64,000 nucleotides of DNA, taken from assembly GCA_963728875.1 (NCBI GenBank), contig CAVSLJ010000004.1, forward strand, positions 145,778 through 209,777, in the 5' to 3' direction. The stretch comes from DASUPK01 sp963728875 (GTDB lineage: Bacteria; Actinomycetota; Thermoleophilia; Solirubrobacterales; 70-9). The notes below the pieces were generated by a model. The model saw only the letters and a program-made list of their open reading frames with translations. It was not told the DNA's origin and ran no database searches. Positions 8,035 through 17,262 of the stretch are shown in pieces. Every line of letters begins with the position of its first letter. Position 1 is the first letter of the stretch. Made by a program: the position numbers and the translations under genes.

Positions 8035-9777
8035 ATGAATCCCAATGCGATCACCGCTGCGGGCGCGCTCGATATCCCCGGACTGGTGCCGCCCTCCGGC
8101 ATGGGCGACCCCAGCCGCCGCGTGGGCGAGGTCGCCATCGACCTCGGGTTCACGAACCGCGAGCGCGTCGAGGAGGTCATGGCCAAGGAGGATGGGTCCG
8201 AAAAGCCGGTGGGCCAGCTCCTGGTCGAGCACGGAGTCATCGACTCCAACCAGCTGGCGCGGATCCTGGCCGAGCGAAACTCGCTTCCGTACGTCGATCT
8301 GAACACCTTCGAGGTCGATCAGGGAGCCGCCAACCTGGTTGATTCCAGCGAGGCTCGCCGGTACGGGGCTATCCCCATCGCCTTCCTCGACGGTGGCGGG
8401 CTGCTCGTGGCCACCCCCGATCCCACCAACGTCGTCGGCGCCGACGACCTCGCGATGGCGACCGGCTACGACGTGAGGAGAGCCGTTGCGGCGCCCGACG
8501 GCATCGACGCCCTGATCAGCCGCCTGACCGGACTGAGCGGCTCGGTCACCGAGATCGACGACACGGAGGCCAACCCCGATGGAAGCGATGTGGTCGAGCT
8601 GCGGGCCTCCGCCAAGGAAGCTCCGGTCGTCAAGCTCGTCCACTCGATCATCGCCGACGCGGTCAACCGGGGAGCTTCCGACATCCACTTCGACCCGCGG
8701 CGGGAGGCGATGCAGGTCCGCTACCGCGTGGACGGCGTCATGGTCGACTCGACCACCGTGCCCAACAACCTGGTGCCGGGGATCATCTCCCGCATCAAGA
8801 TCATGGCCGAGCTCGACATCGCCGAGCGCCGCATCCCCCAGGACGGACGCGTCGCCCTCGAGGTCGACGGCGGCCACATCGACATCCGCGTCGCGGTCCT
8901 GCCCGTGATTCGCGGCGAGTCGGTGGTGATGCGGATCCTCGACAAGAATCGCGTCGTCCTCGACCTCAGCTCGCTCGGAATGCGAGAGCAGGACCAGGAG
9001 CTGGTGCTCAAGGCCGTTGGTCAGATCCAGGGCGCCATCCTCGCCACGGGACCCACCGGCACCGGCAAGACGACCACTCTCTACGCCCTGCTCCGCGAGC
9101 TCAACACCCCCGACCGCACCCTGATCAGCATCGAGGACCCGGTCGAGTACGAGGTCGACGGGGTCAAGCAGATCCACGTCAACCAGAGCGCCGGCGTGAC
9201 CTTCGCATCGGGGCTTCGCTCGATGGTGCGCTCCGATCCCGACGCGCTCATGGTCGGCGAGATCCGCGACCGGGAGACCGCCCAGGTCGCCATGGAGGCG
9301 GCGCTCACCGGCCATCTCGTCCTGTCCACGATTCACACGAACAGCGCCTGCATCACCGCCGCCCGTCTGATCGACATGGGGGTCGAGCCCTTCCTGATTT
9401 CATCCGGAATCCGCTGCATCATCGGCCAGCGGCTGGCGCGCCGGCTGTGTGAGTCGTGCAAGCGGCCCGCGAGCCTGTCCAGCGCGGAGCTGGCGGCGAT
9501 CGGCGTTGTGGAGAACGGCAATCCGCCCACCGTCTACGAGGCCGAGGGATGCGTCGGCTGCCTCGGCACGGGCTACCGCGGGCGGGTCGGGATCTACGAG
9601 GTGCTGACCTTGACCGACGAGATCCGCCACCTGATCGTCTCCAAGGCCTCGAGCGGCGACATCGAGGCGGCCGCCGTGGCAGCCGGGATGCACCGCATGC
9701 GCGAAGACGGGCTCGACAAGGCTCGCCAGGGGATCACCTCGGTCGCCGAGGTCCTGCGCGTCGTCGGCGACGCCTAG
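8035..9777 (+). CDS. PilB/GspE-type secretion or pilus ATPase
   Basis: A 580-residue ATPase of the type II secretion/type IV pilus assembly family. The N-terminal MshE-like domain (about residues 30-170) is followed by the ATPase core: Walker A GPTGTGKTTTLYALL (about residue 340), Asp box ISIEDPVEYEV, Walker B DALMVGEIRDRETA and the His box HLVLSTIHTNSA. A four-cysteine zinc module (CESCKRP, then CVGCLGTGYRGR) is present, as in GspE and PilB. No pilC, pilT, pilin or prepilin peptidase gene lies nearby, so it stands alone here. The downstream glycosyltransferase is convergent and the stops overlap at CCTAGG. Confidence 0.9.
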   Translation: MNPNAITAAGALDIPGLVPPSGMGDPSRRVGEVAIDLGFTNRERVEEVMAKEDGSEKPVGQLLVEHGVIDSNQLARILAERNSLPYVDLNTFEVDQGAANLVDSSEARRYGAIPIAFLDGGGLLVATPDPTNVVGADDLAMATGYDVRRAVAAPDGIDALISRLTGLSGSVTEIDDTEANPDGSDVVELRASAKEAPVVKLVHSIIADAVNRGASDIHFDPRREAMQVRYRVDGVMVDSTTVPNNLVPGIISRIKIMAELDIAERRIPQDGRVALEVDGGHIDIRVAVLPVIRGESVVMRILDKNRVVLDLSSLGMREQDQELVLKAVGQIQGAILATGPTGTGKTTTLYALLRELNTPDRTLISIEDPVEYEVDGVKQIHVNQSAGVTFASGLRSMVRSDPDALMVGEIRDRETAQVAMEAALTGHLVLSTIHTNSACITAARLIDMGVEPFLISSGIRCIIGQRLARRLCESCKRPASLSSAELAAIGVVENGNPPTVYEAEGCVGCLGTGYRGRVGIYEVLTLTDEIRHLIVSKASSGDIEAAAVAAGMHRMREDGLDKARQGITSVAEVLRVVGDA

Positions 9778-11060
9778 GCCGCGACCCGCTCGATCAGCTC
9801 GGCCGCGCGCTCGTTCCCGGCATTCGCCTGGAGCCTCTCCGACACCTTCGCGAGGCGGGTGTGGATGTCACGGTCCCCCAGCAGCCGATCGATCGCCGCC
9901 GGCAGATCACCCTCCCCGAACGAGTAGGTCGGCAGCCGGATCCCGAAGCCCGTCTCGTCGATCCGCTGTGCGTTGTCGTGCTGGTCCCAGAAGATCGGCA
10001 GGACGATCATCGGCTTGCCGAAGTGGAGACTCTCCGTGGTGGTGTTGTTGCCTCCGTGCGTGATCACGAGGTCGACCTGCGGCAGCACCGAGACCTGCGG
10101 CAGGAACTCCTCCCCCACCATGTTCTCGGCGAGCTCGTACTCGGAGTGCTGCGGGCCCTTCGAGACCACGTAGCGGTGTGGCGTCTCTGCCAGCGCCGCG
10201 ACGATGGACTCCATCAGGGGCACGTCGCCTGAGCCGAGGGAGCCGAGGCTCACGTAGATCAGTGCGCTCTCCCGCTCGGCGAACTCGGGCGGGAGCTTCC
10301 ATTCTGCGTCCGTGGTCCGGACGCTCGACTCGAGGTTGTGCCAGGTCGATCCCAGCGGCGCCGAGCGCGGATAGTCGACCTCGCTCGGATAGAGGTAGAG
10401 GTTGAGCCACTCCGACGTGTGGATCATCTCCCCATCGGGAAGCGGCGGCGCGCCGCGCTCGACGCAGAACTCGCTGAAGCTCGCCTGCATCTCGTCGATT
10501 GCCCGCCGGTACTCCTGGCGGTACTCGTCCCAGCTCGAGCGGTCGTCGATGGGCAGGCCCGTGTAGGGGGGCGGCAGCTCCGGGTCCTTGAGCTCGAGGG
10601 GATTGCAGGAGACGATCCGGACCCACGGCCGGCCGCTGGCCGGGATGGCCGGGAAGGAGCAGACGTTGTCCTCGACGATCGCGCCGGGCTGGAGCTCTTC
10701 GAAGATCTCCACGAGCCGGTCGTCGACATACCTGGCGCCGTCCAGCAGGGCCTCCCAGGTCGGCGCCATGAACTCGCCGAGCTGATCGAAGATCGACTTC
10801 CGGAAGACCGGCGCCGTCTCCCGGATGAAGTCCTTCCAGAACTGGCCGGGCTCCTCCGGCACCTCGGGCGGCGGCGCAAGGCGCATGAGGCGCTCCTCGA
10901 AGCCCTTCTCCTCGAGAGTCCCGGCGAACGACTCCTCGATCACGAAGACCACTCGGTTCCCGCGGCGGCGCAGCACCTCGCCGATCCCCACGCAGTTGTT
11001 GGTGGGCCCGAACGCCCCCTCCGGAAAGAAGACGATCGTCTTTCCCTCGGCTTGAGCCAT
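9774..11060 (-). CDS. MGT-family glycosyltransferase
   Basis: A 428-residue GT-B fold glycosyltransferase related to macrolide and UDP-glucuronosyl transferases. The N-terminal half binds the acceptor (FFPEGAFGPTNNCVGIGEVL start). The C-terminal half carries the donor-site signature THGGNNTTTESL and PIFWDQHDNAQRI. The protein has no signal peptide and should be cytosolic. The acceptor cannot be read from the sequence; lipids, carotenoids or small secondary metabolites are typical. A 104-base gap separates its start from the divergent DGPF gene. Confidence 0.85.
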   Translation of the reverse strand: MAQAEGKTIVFFPEGAFGPTNNCVGIGEVLRRRGNRVVFVIEESFAGTLEEKGFEERLMRLAPPPEVPEEPGQFWKDFIRETAPVFRKSIFDQLGEFMAPTWEALLDGARYVDDRLVEIFEELQPGAIVEDNVCSFPAIPASGRPWVRIVSCNPLELKDPELPPPYTGLPIDDRSSWDEYRQEYRRAIDEMQASFSEFCVERGAPPLPDGEMIHTSEWLNLYLYPSEVDYPRSAPLGSTWHNLESSVRTTDAEWKLPPEFAERESALIYVSLGSLGSGDVPLMESIVAALAETPHRYVVSKGPQHSEYELAENMVGEEFLPQVSVLPQVDLVITHGGNNTTTESLHFGKPMIVLPIFWDQHDNAQRIDETGFGIRLPTYSFGEGDLPAAIDRLLGDRDIHTRLAKVSERLQANAGNERAAELIERVAA

Positions 11061-11164
11061 GCCGGCGAGTCTATGCCCGAGACGACTGGTCGATCCGGGC
11101 GGCCTCCGTTCGTCGTTAGGGTGAAAGCAGCGAACGGCGCTGCCGCAACAGAAGGAGCTGAGAG

Positions 11165-11548
11165 ATGAAGTACGCGTTCACGATCTACGTCGACGAGGCC
11201 CGGCGCGCGACCGCCAGCGAGGAGGAGCTGCAGGCGATGTCTCAGGCATACGGCGCTGTCACCCAGGAGATGCAGGACAAGGGCGTGCTCGTGGCCGGAG
11301 AGGGTCTCTACCCCACTCCGACCGCCACGACGGTGCGCGTCCGCGAGGGCGATCGCGATGTGACCGACGGTCCATTCGCCGAAACCAAGGAGGCCCTGGG
11401 CGGCTTCTATGTCCTCGATGTGAAGGACCTCGACGAGGCGATCGAATGGGCCGCCAAGATCCCGGGCTCGCAGATCGGCTCGGTCGAGATCCGGCCGGTG
11501 ATGGTCTTCGACGAGGCCGGGAACCTGGTCGAGGAAGCGACGGCGTAG
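11165..11548 (+). CDS. YCII/DGPF-domain protein
   Basis: A 127-residue protein of the YCII-related family, with the hallmark DGPFAETKEALGGFYVLDV. AAGGAG lies eight bases before ATG 11165. DGPF proteins are regularly paired with ECF42 sigma factors, and such a gene follows immediately. The biochemical role of DGPF proteins is unsettled. The TAG stop (11546-11548) is in the same frame as the downstream sigma gene, so the two reading frames are separated only by that codon. Confidence 0.9.
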   Translation: MKYAFTIYVDEARRATASEEELQAMSQAYGAVTQEMQDKGVLVAGEGLYPTPTATTVRVREGDRDVTDGPFAETKEALGGFYVLDVKDLDEAIEWAAKIPGSQIGSVEIRPVMVFDEAGNLVEEATA

Positions 11549-12793
11549 CTGGAGTCCTCTCCAGAGCTCGTCGATCGCCTGTTCCGCAACGAGTCGGGAC
11601 GGTCGATCGCCTCGCTGATCCGCGTACTCGGCGACTTCGACCTCGCCGAGGACGCGGTTCAGGAGGCTTTCGTCGTGGCCATGCAGGTCTGGCCCGAGCG
11701 CGGCATCCCGGACAACCCGGGCGCCTGGATCACGACCACCGCGCGTAACAAGGCGATCGACCGGCTCCGGCGGGAGCGACGCGGCACCGAGAAGCTCGAG
11801 GAGCTACAGGCGCTCGAGCCTCCACCCCCCACCGAGGACGACGATGAAGAGGAATCTCCGGTGATCTCCGACGACCGCCTGCGGCTGATCTTCACCTGCT
11901 GCCACCCGGCGCTTGCGCCGGAGGCTCGAGTCGCACTCACCCTGAGAACGCTCGGGGGCCTGGGGACGCCCGAGATCGCACGCGCCTTCCTCGTCTCGGA
12001 GCCCACCATGGCGCAACGGCTCGTCCGAGCCAAGCGCAAGATCAAGACGGCCAGGATCTCCTACGAGGTCCCGGCGGACCACGATCTGCCCGACCGCCTC
12101 AACTCGGTACTCGCCTCGCTCTACCTGATCTTCAACGAGGGCTACTCGGCGACCTCGGACGAGGCCCTGGTCCGGCGCGAGCTCAGCGGCGAGGCGATTC
12201 GCCTCGCCGGCACCCTGGCCCGGCTGATGCCCGATGAGTCGGAGGCGCTCGGCCTGCTGGCGCTGATGCTGCTCCAGGGCTCACGGCGGGATGCCCGTGT
12301 CGGTCCGGATGGCGAATTGGTCCTGCTGGAGGAGCAGGACCGGTCGCTCTGGGACCCACGGGAGATCGAGACGGGGCTCGGCCTGCTGGAGCGCGCCGGA
12401 CGCCTCGGGCCGTCCGGCCCCTACCACCTGCAGGCGGCGATCGCCGGGGAGCACGCCCGGGCCTCCACCCCGGAGGACACCGACTGGCGGCGGATCGCCT
12501 CTCTGTACGGGCTGCTGGCTCAGGTCCAGCCATCACCCGTGATCGAGCTCAACCGGGCCGTGGCCGTCGCGATGGCCGAGGGACCCGAGCGCGGGCTCGA
12601 GCTGCTCGACGCACCGGATTTGGCCGAGGCGCTCGACGGGTACCAGTGGTTCTGGTCGGCGCGCGCGGATCTGCTGAGGCGGGCGGGAATGACAAAAGCG
12701 GCAACGAAGGCATACGAACGAGCGTGCGAGCTGGCGACCAACCCGGTCGAGAGGCGATTTCTGGAGAGTAGACTCGCGGAGTTGGCGAGTTAG
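11549..12793 (+). CDS. ECF42-type RNA polymerase sigma factor with TPR tail
   Basis: A sigma factor of about 414 residues. Region 2 is visible (LIRVLGDFDLAEDAVQEAF, then NPGAWITTTARNKAIDRL) and region 4 follows (TLGGLGTPEIARAFLVSE). The long C-terminal extension has helical repeats such as FNEGYSA, SPVIELNRAVAVAM and GYQWFWSARADLLRR, typical of ECF42. No ATG, GTG or TTG exists early enough: region 2 needs residues starting near 11549, where CTG directly follows the DGPF stop. The first standard start, GTG 11672, would remove most of region 2. I take CTG 11549 as the likely start, with a base error in the stop as an alternative. Confidence 0.8.
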   Translation: MESSPELVDRLFRNESGRSIASLIRVLGDFDLAEDAVQEAFVVAMQVWPERGIPDNPGAWITTTARNKAIDRLRRERRGTEKLEELQALEPPPPTEDDDEEESPVISDDRLRLIFTCCHPALAPEARVALTLRTLGGLGTPEIARAFLVSEPTMAQRLVRAKRKIKTARISYEVPADHDLPDRLNSVLASLYLIFNEGYSATSDEALVRRELSGEAIRLAGTLARLMPDESEALGLLALMLLQGSRRDARVGPDGELVLLEEQDRSLWDPREIETGLGLLERAGRLGPSGPYHLQAAIAGEHARASTPEDTDWRRIASLYGLLAQVQPSPVIELNRAVAVAMAEGPERGLELLDAPDLAEALDGYQWFWSARADLLRRAGMTKAATKAYERACELATNPVERRFLESRLAELAS

Positions 12794-12820
12794 TCGCGTA
12801 TAGCGCGAGTAAGTCGCCAA
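12782..12820. terminator. Nested palindrome between convergent genes
   Basis: TTGGCGA pairs with TCGCCAA at the outside and TCGCG with CGCGA inside, around a TATAG loop. The hairpin begins in the last codons of the sigma gene and ends at the pdxH stop, so it could terminate transcription from both sides. There is no strong T run. Confidence 0.55.
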
Positions 12821-13444
12821 TCAGGGAGCGAGCCGCTCGATGCTCCACCCTTCATCGCCGGTTTTCCGCGTGTAGAGGAACCGATCGTGCATGCGGCTCT
12901 CGCGCCCCTGCCAGAACTCGATCTCGTCGGGCCTGACCAGGTACCCGCCCCAGTGGTCGGGCCTGACCGGATCCTCATCGCCAAGCTGCTCGAGGCTCTC
13001 GCGGTAGAGCCGGTCGAGATCCTCCCGCTCGATCGGCCGGCTCTGCGGTGAGATCGAGGACGCCACCTGGCTGTCGTGTGGGCGACTGGCGAAGTAGGCG
13101 TCGGAATCGGCCGCGGAGAGCCGTTTGACGCTTCCCCGGATCCGGATCTGGCGGTCGAGCTCGCGCCAGTAGATCACCAGCGCGGCGCGCGGATTCGCAT
13201 CGAGCTCGGCGCCCTTGGCGCTCTCGTAGTTCGTGAAGAAGCGAAAGCCGTCGGGGCCGAAGCCCTTGAGCAGGACCATCCGCGCATCGGGCGCGCCATC
13301 GGCGTCCGCGGTGGCCAGCGTCATCGCCTGCTCGAGCGCGACGTCGGCCTCGGCCTCGCGGAACCAGACGGCGAACTGCTCCATCGGATCCTCCGCGAGC
13401 AGCTCCCGCTCGAGTGGCGGGTTCTCCGGACGGCGCGGGCTCAC
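12821..13444 (-). CDS. pdxH: Pyridoxamine 5'-phosphate oxidase
   Basis: FMN-dependent oxidase making pyridoxal 5'-phosphate, 207 residues, normal length. Family signatures seen are MVLLKGFGPDGFRFFTNYES, RELDRQIRIRG, the SRPHDSQVASSISPQS segment and the C-terminal EFWQGRESRMHDRF. The start is GTG 13444, whose GTGA overlaps the stop of the upstream MMPL gene, so the two are translationally coupled although no shared function is obvious. Confidence 0.95.
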   Translation of the reverse strand: MSPRRPENPPLERELLAEDPMEQFAVWFREAEADVALEQAMTLATADADGAPDARMVLLKGFGPDGFRFFTNYESAKGAELDANPRAALVIYWRELDRQIRIRGSVKRLSAADSDAYFASRPHDSQVASSISPQSRPIEREDLDRLYRESLEQLGDEDPVRPDHWGGYLVRPDEIEFWQGRESRMHDRFLYTRKTGDEGWSIERLAP

Positions 13445-16400
13445 AGCTGCATCGAATCCTTGCCGTTCTTCGGAGGCGGTTTCGGCTCAGGCTTCGTCTT
13501 CTCCGGCGCGCCGTCGCTCCGATCCATCGTCGACCCCTCGATGTCGATGTGGGGCACGACGCGCTCGGCCCATTTCGGCACCCAGAACGCTCCCCGCTTC
13601 CCGACCAGGACCAGGAGGGCGGGAGCGAGCAGCATTACCGTGAGCCCCGCCAGGGCCACGCCGACCGAGAGGCCGACGCCGAACTGCTTGACCGTCGGGT
13701 CCCCGTTGAGGATGAAGCTGGCGAACACGCAAATCATGATCAGGGCCGCCGCGCTGATCACCCGGGCTCCGCCGGCGAGGCCGACCGCGATCGCCTTCTT
13801 GTGATTCCGGGGATAGCGGGCGCGCGCGTGCTCGATCTGGCTCATCAGGAACACCTGGTAGTCCATCGAGAGGCCGAAGAGGACGGCGAACATGATCAGC
13901 GGCACGTAGCTGGCGATCGGATCGCCGCTGCTGTCAGTGTCGATGCCGACCAGTCCCAGACCCCATCCCCACTGGAAGCAGGCGGTCACGACGCCGAAGG
14001 CGGCACACACCGAGAACACGTTGGCGAACGCGGCCTGGGCCGGGATCGCGATCGAGCGGAAGGCCATCAGCAGGACGGCGAAACCCAGTGCGATGACGGT
14101 GAAGATCACCAGCCCGAGCTTCGACGAGATCCCGGATGCCAGATCGACGTAGGACGCCGTCGATCCTCCGACATGCACCACGAGGCCGGTGCCCTGCGTC
14201 GACTGTGGGATCACGTAGGCCCGGATGGTCTTCACCAGGTCGGCGGTCTCCCGGTCGGCCGGGTCGGTCGTGGAGATCACGTTGAAGATCGCCGCCTGCC
14301 CGGACTTGTTGATCGCCGGTGGTGAGACGACCTGAACGCCGATCGTCCCCTTCAGGGCGTTCTGGAGGTTGACCAGCCGCGGATCGGTGCCGCGCTTGTC
14401 TCCGCCGGCAGCCGTCAGGTCGGCTGTCAGCGTCGACTTGAGCTTCTCCGCCTGCTGCTGCTGGGTCTCCGCCTGCTGCTGAAGCGTCTCGAGCTGGGCC
14501 TGCTGGGTCTGCAGCTGCGCTGCCTGCACCTGCGCGTCCGCCGCCGCGAGCGTCAGCTGGTTCTTCTCCTGGACCAGGGTGATCGCCTCCTTGGCGGCAT
14601 CGGCTGCCGCCGAGGCGAGCGCGAAGGCCTGGCCCCCGGCCTTCGAGGCCTCGTCCTTGAGCTGGGCGAACTCGGCCTTGAGCTGGTTCCCCTGGGCCTT
14701 CAGCGCCTTGAGCTGCTGGTTGACCTCCTTCAGCTGCTGGATCAGCGCCGGCGTCGGATTCTGCTGGAGCTCCGCCACGATCTGGCTCGCCTGGGCGGAA
14801 AGGGTCTGGGCCTCGGCAGCCAGCTCCCTGGCCTGACCGGTGAGGTCCTGCGCCTCAGCGATCAGCGTGCTCTGCTGCTTGAGCTTCTTGGCGCTGTCCT
14901 TGAGCGTCGCCTTCCGCGCCTTCAGGCTGTTCGCCTGGCTCTGGAGCGATGTCTTCTCCGCCTCGAGGCGCCCCTGCTCCGCCTCGAGGTCGCCGGCCTG
15001 CGCCTGCAGGCTGGCGGCCTGCGCCTGCCCCGTCGCCTGCTCGTCCTCGAGCTGGCTCTGCAGGCTCTGCGCCCGCTTGTACTGCTTGTTGAAGGTGCTG
15101 CTCGGCTCGGCCGGGCTGGGCAGCTTGACCGCGACCAGAAGCGGCGAGGTGTAGCCCGGGCCGAACCCCTGGGACAGGTAGTCGTAGGCCTGCCGCTCGG
15201 TGGTCGACTTGGGCGTCGCCCCGATGTCCTCCTGGCCCAGGTACAGCGAGAAGAACGGGATCACCAGGATCCCGAGAACCAGGAAGGTGATGCCGACGGC
15301 CGTCCAGGGATGGGTCGTCACCCACTTGCCCCAAGCTCCCCAGAAGCCCCGGTCCACCGGCTTCGGCTCAGGCCGCAGGAACGCCGGGAGGCGGAACGAG
15401 TCGATGTGGCGGCCGACCGCGCTCAGGACGGCGGGAAGCAGCGTGACCGCGGCCAGGACCGCGGTCAACACCGCAAACGCCGAGGCGTAGCCCAGCGAGG
15501 TGACCAGCGGGATCCCGGCCACCAGGAGCGACACGAGCGCGATCACCACGGTTCCCCCCGCGAACACGATCGCCGTGCCGGAGGTGGCGACCGCCGTCGC
15601 GATCGCCTCGTCGATCTCCTTGCCCTCGTTCCGCTCGAATCGGTAGCGGGTGACCAGGAAGAGCGCGTAGTCGATCCCGACGCCCGAGTCCGATCATCGT
15701 CGCCAGCGTCGGCGCGATGGTGGGGACCGTCGTCAAATGCCCGAGCAGGCCGATCAGGGAGAGCCCGCCCAGGAGGCCGAGCACCGCCGAGACGATCGGC
15801 ATCCCCATCGCCACGAGCGTGCCGAAGGTGAAGGCGAGGATGATCATCGCCGCCGTCAACCCGACGATCTCGCTGCTCTCGGTTGCGGGCTCCGAGAGCT
15901 CGCTGCCGATCTGCCCGCTCGCCGCCACCTTCATCCCCGCCTTGCGAGCGGGCTCGGCCGCGTCCAGGTACGACTGCGCGAGCTCCTGCGTGATCTCCGA
16001 GTTCGGGACCTTGAGGAGCACGGCGATGAACGCCGTCCTCTTGTCCTTGCTGATCTGCGCCTGACCCTCCTGGCTGAACGGGTTGGTGGCGCTGTAGTAG
16101 TGCGGCAGCGCCTTGATGTTCTTGTAGGTCTGCTCGATCGCCTGCTTGTTGGCGGAGTCGGTGACCTTGGCGTTCCCGGTCGCCTGGAAGACGATCGGGT
16201 TCTTGCCGTTCTGCTGCGGCGGGAACTGGTTCGTCGAGCAGGTCGCTGGCCGCCTGGCTGTCCGTGCCGGGAAGGTCGAGGTTGTTGCTCGTGTTGGAGC
16301 CGGCGGCGTGGTAGAGGCCGCCCACGATGACGAGGGCGATCACCCACGTGAGCAGGACCACCCACTTGTGGTGGGCGGCGATCAATCCGAGTCGATGCAG

Positions 16401-16481
16401 ACGCCTAGGCAACCTCGACCACCGTAATCCGTCACCCGGCGGGCCCGACGCCGGGACGGCCTCGATGGCCGGGCGTATCAT
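13441..16481 (-). CDS. MMPL/RND exporter with long coiled coil (two frameshifts)
   Basis: A second MMPL family exporter, about 1,012 residues. After a first helix (HHKWVVLLTWVIALVIVGGLY) comes an extracellular domain, a helix bundle, then a second extracellular loop holding roughly 230 residues of Gln/Ala/Leu/Lys heptads (about 14400-15100) predicted to be coiled coil. The second bundle shows LSMDYQVFLMSQIEHA. Two breaks are seen. Near 16232 GAACCAGTTCC has an extra C, and removing it gives LLDEQFPPQQNGKN. Near 15685 CTCGGGCGTCGG has an extra G, and removing it gives MIGLGVGIDYALF. The length is 3n+2, as two extra bases predict. The start could also be a TTG near 16411. Mycobacterial MmpL4/5 carry a comparable coiled coil. 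Confidence 0.85.
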
Positions 16482-16491
16482 CCGGCGTCCC

Positions 16492-16563
16492 GGGCGCGTA
16501 GCTCAGCGGGAGAGCGCTCCCCTCACACGGGAGAGGTCGTTGGTTCGATCCCAACCGCGCCCA
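16492..16563 (+). tRNA. tRNA-Val (CAC)
   Basis: Full cloverleaf: acceptor GGGCGCG/CGCGCCC, D arm GCTC/GAGC, anticodon stem CTCCC/GGGAG with loop CTCACAC (anticodon CAC), and T arm GTTGG TTCGATC CCAAC. The 3' CCA is not encoded. Confidence 0.97.
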
Positions 16564-16586
16564 TCACGCGCTGCTCCCGTGTTGGG

Positions 16587-16637
16587 CAGCTTATTTCACA
16601 GAAGCCCAAGTTGGACAGAGCGTAAATAAGCTGTAAT
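16587..16637 (+). promoter_or_regulatory. Inverted repeat and candidate promoter of the TetR gene
   Basis: CAGCTTATTT (16587-16596) and AAATAAGCTG (16624-16633) form a perfect 10-base inverted repeat about 27 bases apart. Between and over the right arm lie TTGGAC (16611-16616) and TGTAAT (16632-16637), a possible -35/-10 pair with a short 15-base spacer. The site is 10-60 bases before the TetR start, the place expected for an autoregulatory operator. Confidence 0.5.
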
Positions 16638-16647
16638 CTCGCCCCCC

Positions 16648-17262
16648 ATGGAGGTGAGCTCACCCCCGCGCCGCCTGCCGCCGGCAGAGCGCCGTGGGCA
16701 GCTGATCGACTCCGCCCTGGCGATCGCCGCCCAGGAGGGATACGAGAACCTGGCTTTCGAGAAGGTCGCGAACCGGGCCGGGGTCACGCGCAACCTCGTC
16801 TACCACTACTTCCCCGGCGGGCGGCCGGAGCTGCTGGAGGCGGCGGTCCACCGGGCCGGGGAGCAGCTCTCGAGCGGCTGGGTCACGGATCCCGAGATCC
16901 CACTCAGCCAGCGCCTCGAGGCGAACTTGAACCGGATGATGGATCACGCCGAAGCACCGACGGACGCCTGGCAGCTCTACCGGCAGGGACGCGGCACCGT
17001 CGATCCCGGGCTGCTCGAGATCGCCCGTCAGTACCGCGAACGGGTGATCGGGCTGATCGCCCTCAACCAGCTCGGCACGCCCGAGCCTCCCCCGGTGGTC
17101 CGGATCGCACTGGACGGCTTCATGGCCTATGTGGAGACGGTGATCGAGTCCGCCATCGAGCAGGAGATGCCGCGTGAGCAGGTGATCGAGCTGGTGAGCG
17201 GGACGCTGATGTCGACGATGAACGCAGCCGCCGGGGCCAGCGCTCCCGGCCCGCAGGGCTGA
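16648..17262 (+). CDS. TetR family transcriptional regulator
   Basis: A 204-residue TetR repressor. The N-terminal helix-turn-helix is clear: LIDSALAIAAQEGYENLAFEKVANRAGVTRNLVYHYF split over about residues 20-57, with the hallmark NLVYHYFPGG. The C-terminal part is a helical ligand-binding domain. Its TGA overlaps the ATG of the following secreted-protein gene (TGATG), so it likely regulates that gene and the sulfatase behind it. The inverted repeat upstream is the candidate operator. Confidence 0.92.
   Translation: MEVSSPPRRLPPAERRGQLIDSALAIAAQEGYENLAFEKVANRAGVTRNLVYHYFPGGRPELLEAAVHRAGEQLSSGWVTDPEIPLSQRLEANLNRMMDHAEAPTDAWQLYRQGRGTVDPGLLEIARQYRERVIGLIALNQLGTPEPPPVVRIALDGFMAYVETVIESAIEQEMPREQVIELVSGTLMSTMNAAAGASAPGPQG

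Noticed and set aside
7939..9336. 465-codon minus-strand frame opposite the PilB/GspE gene
   Set aside because: It is Asp/Gly/Arg-rich shadow coding opposite a strongly conserved ATPase and overlaps the SRP RNA.
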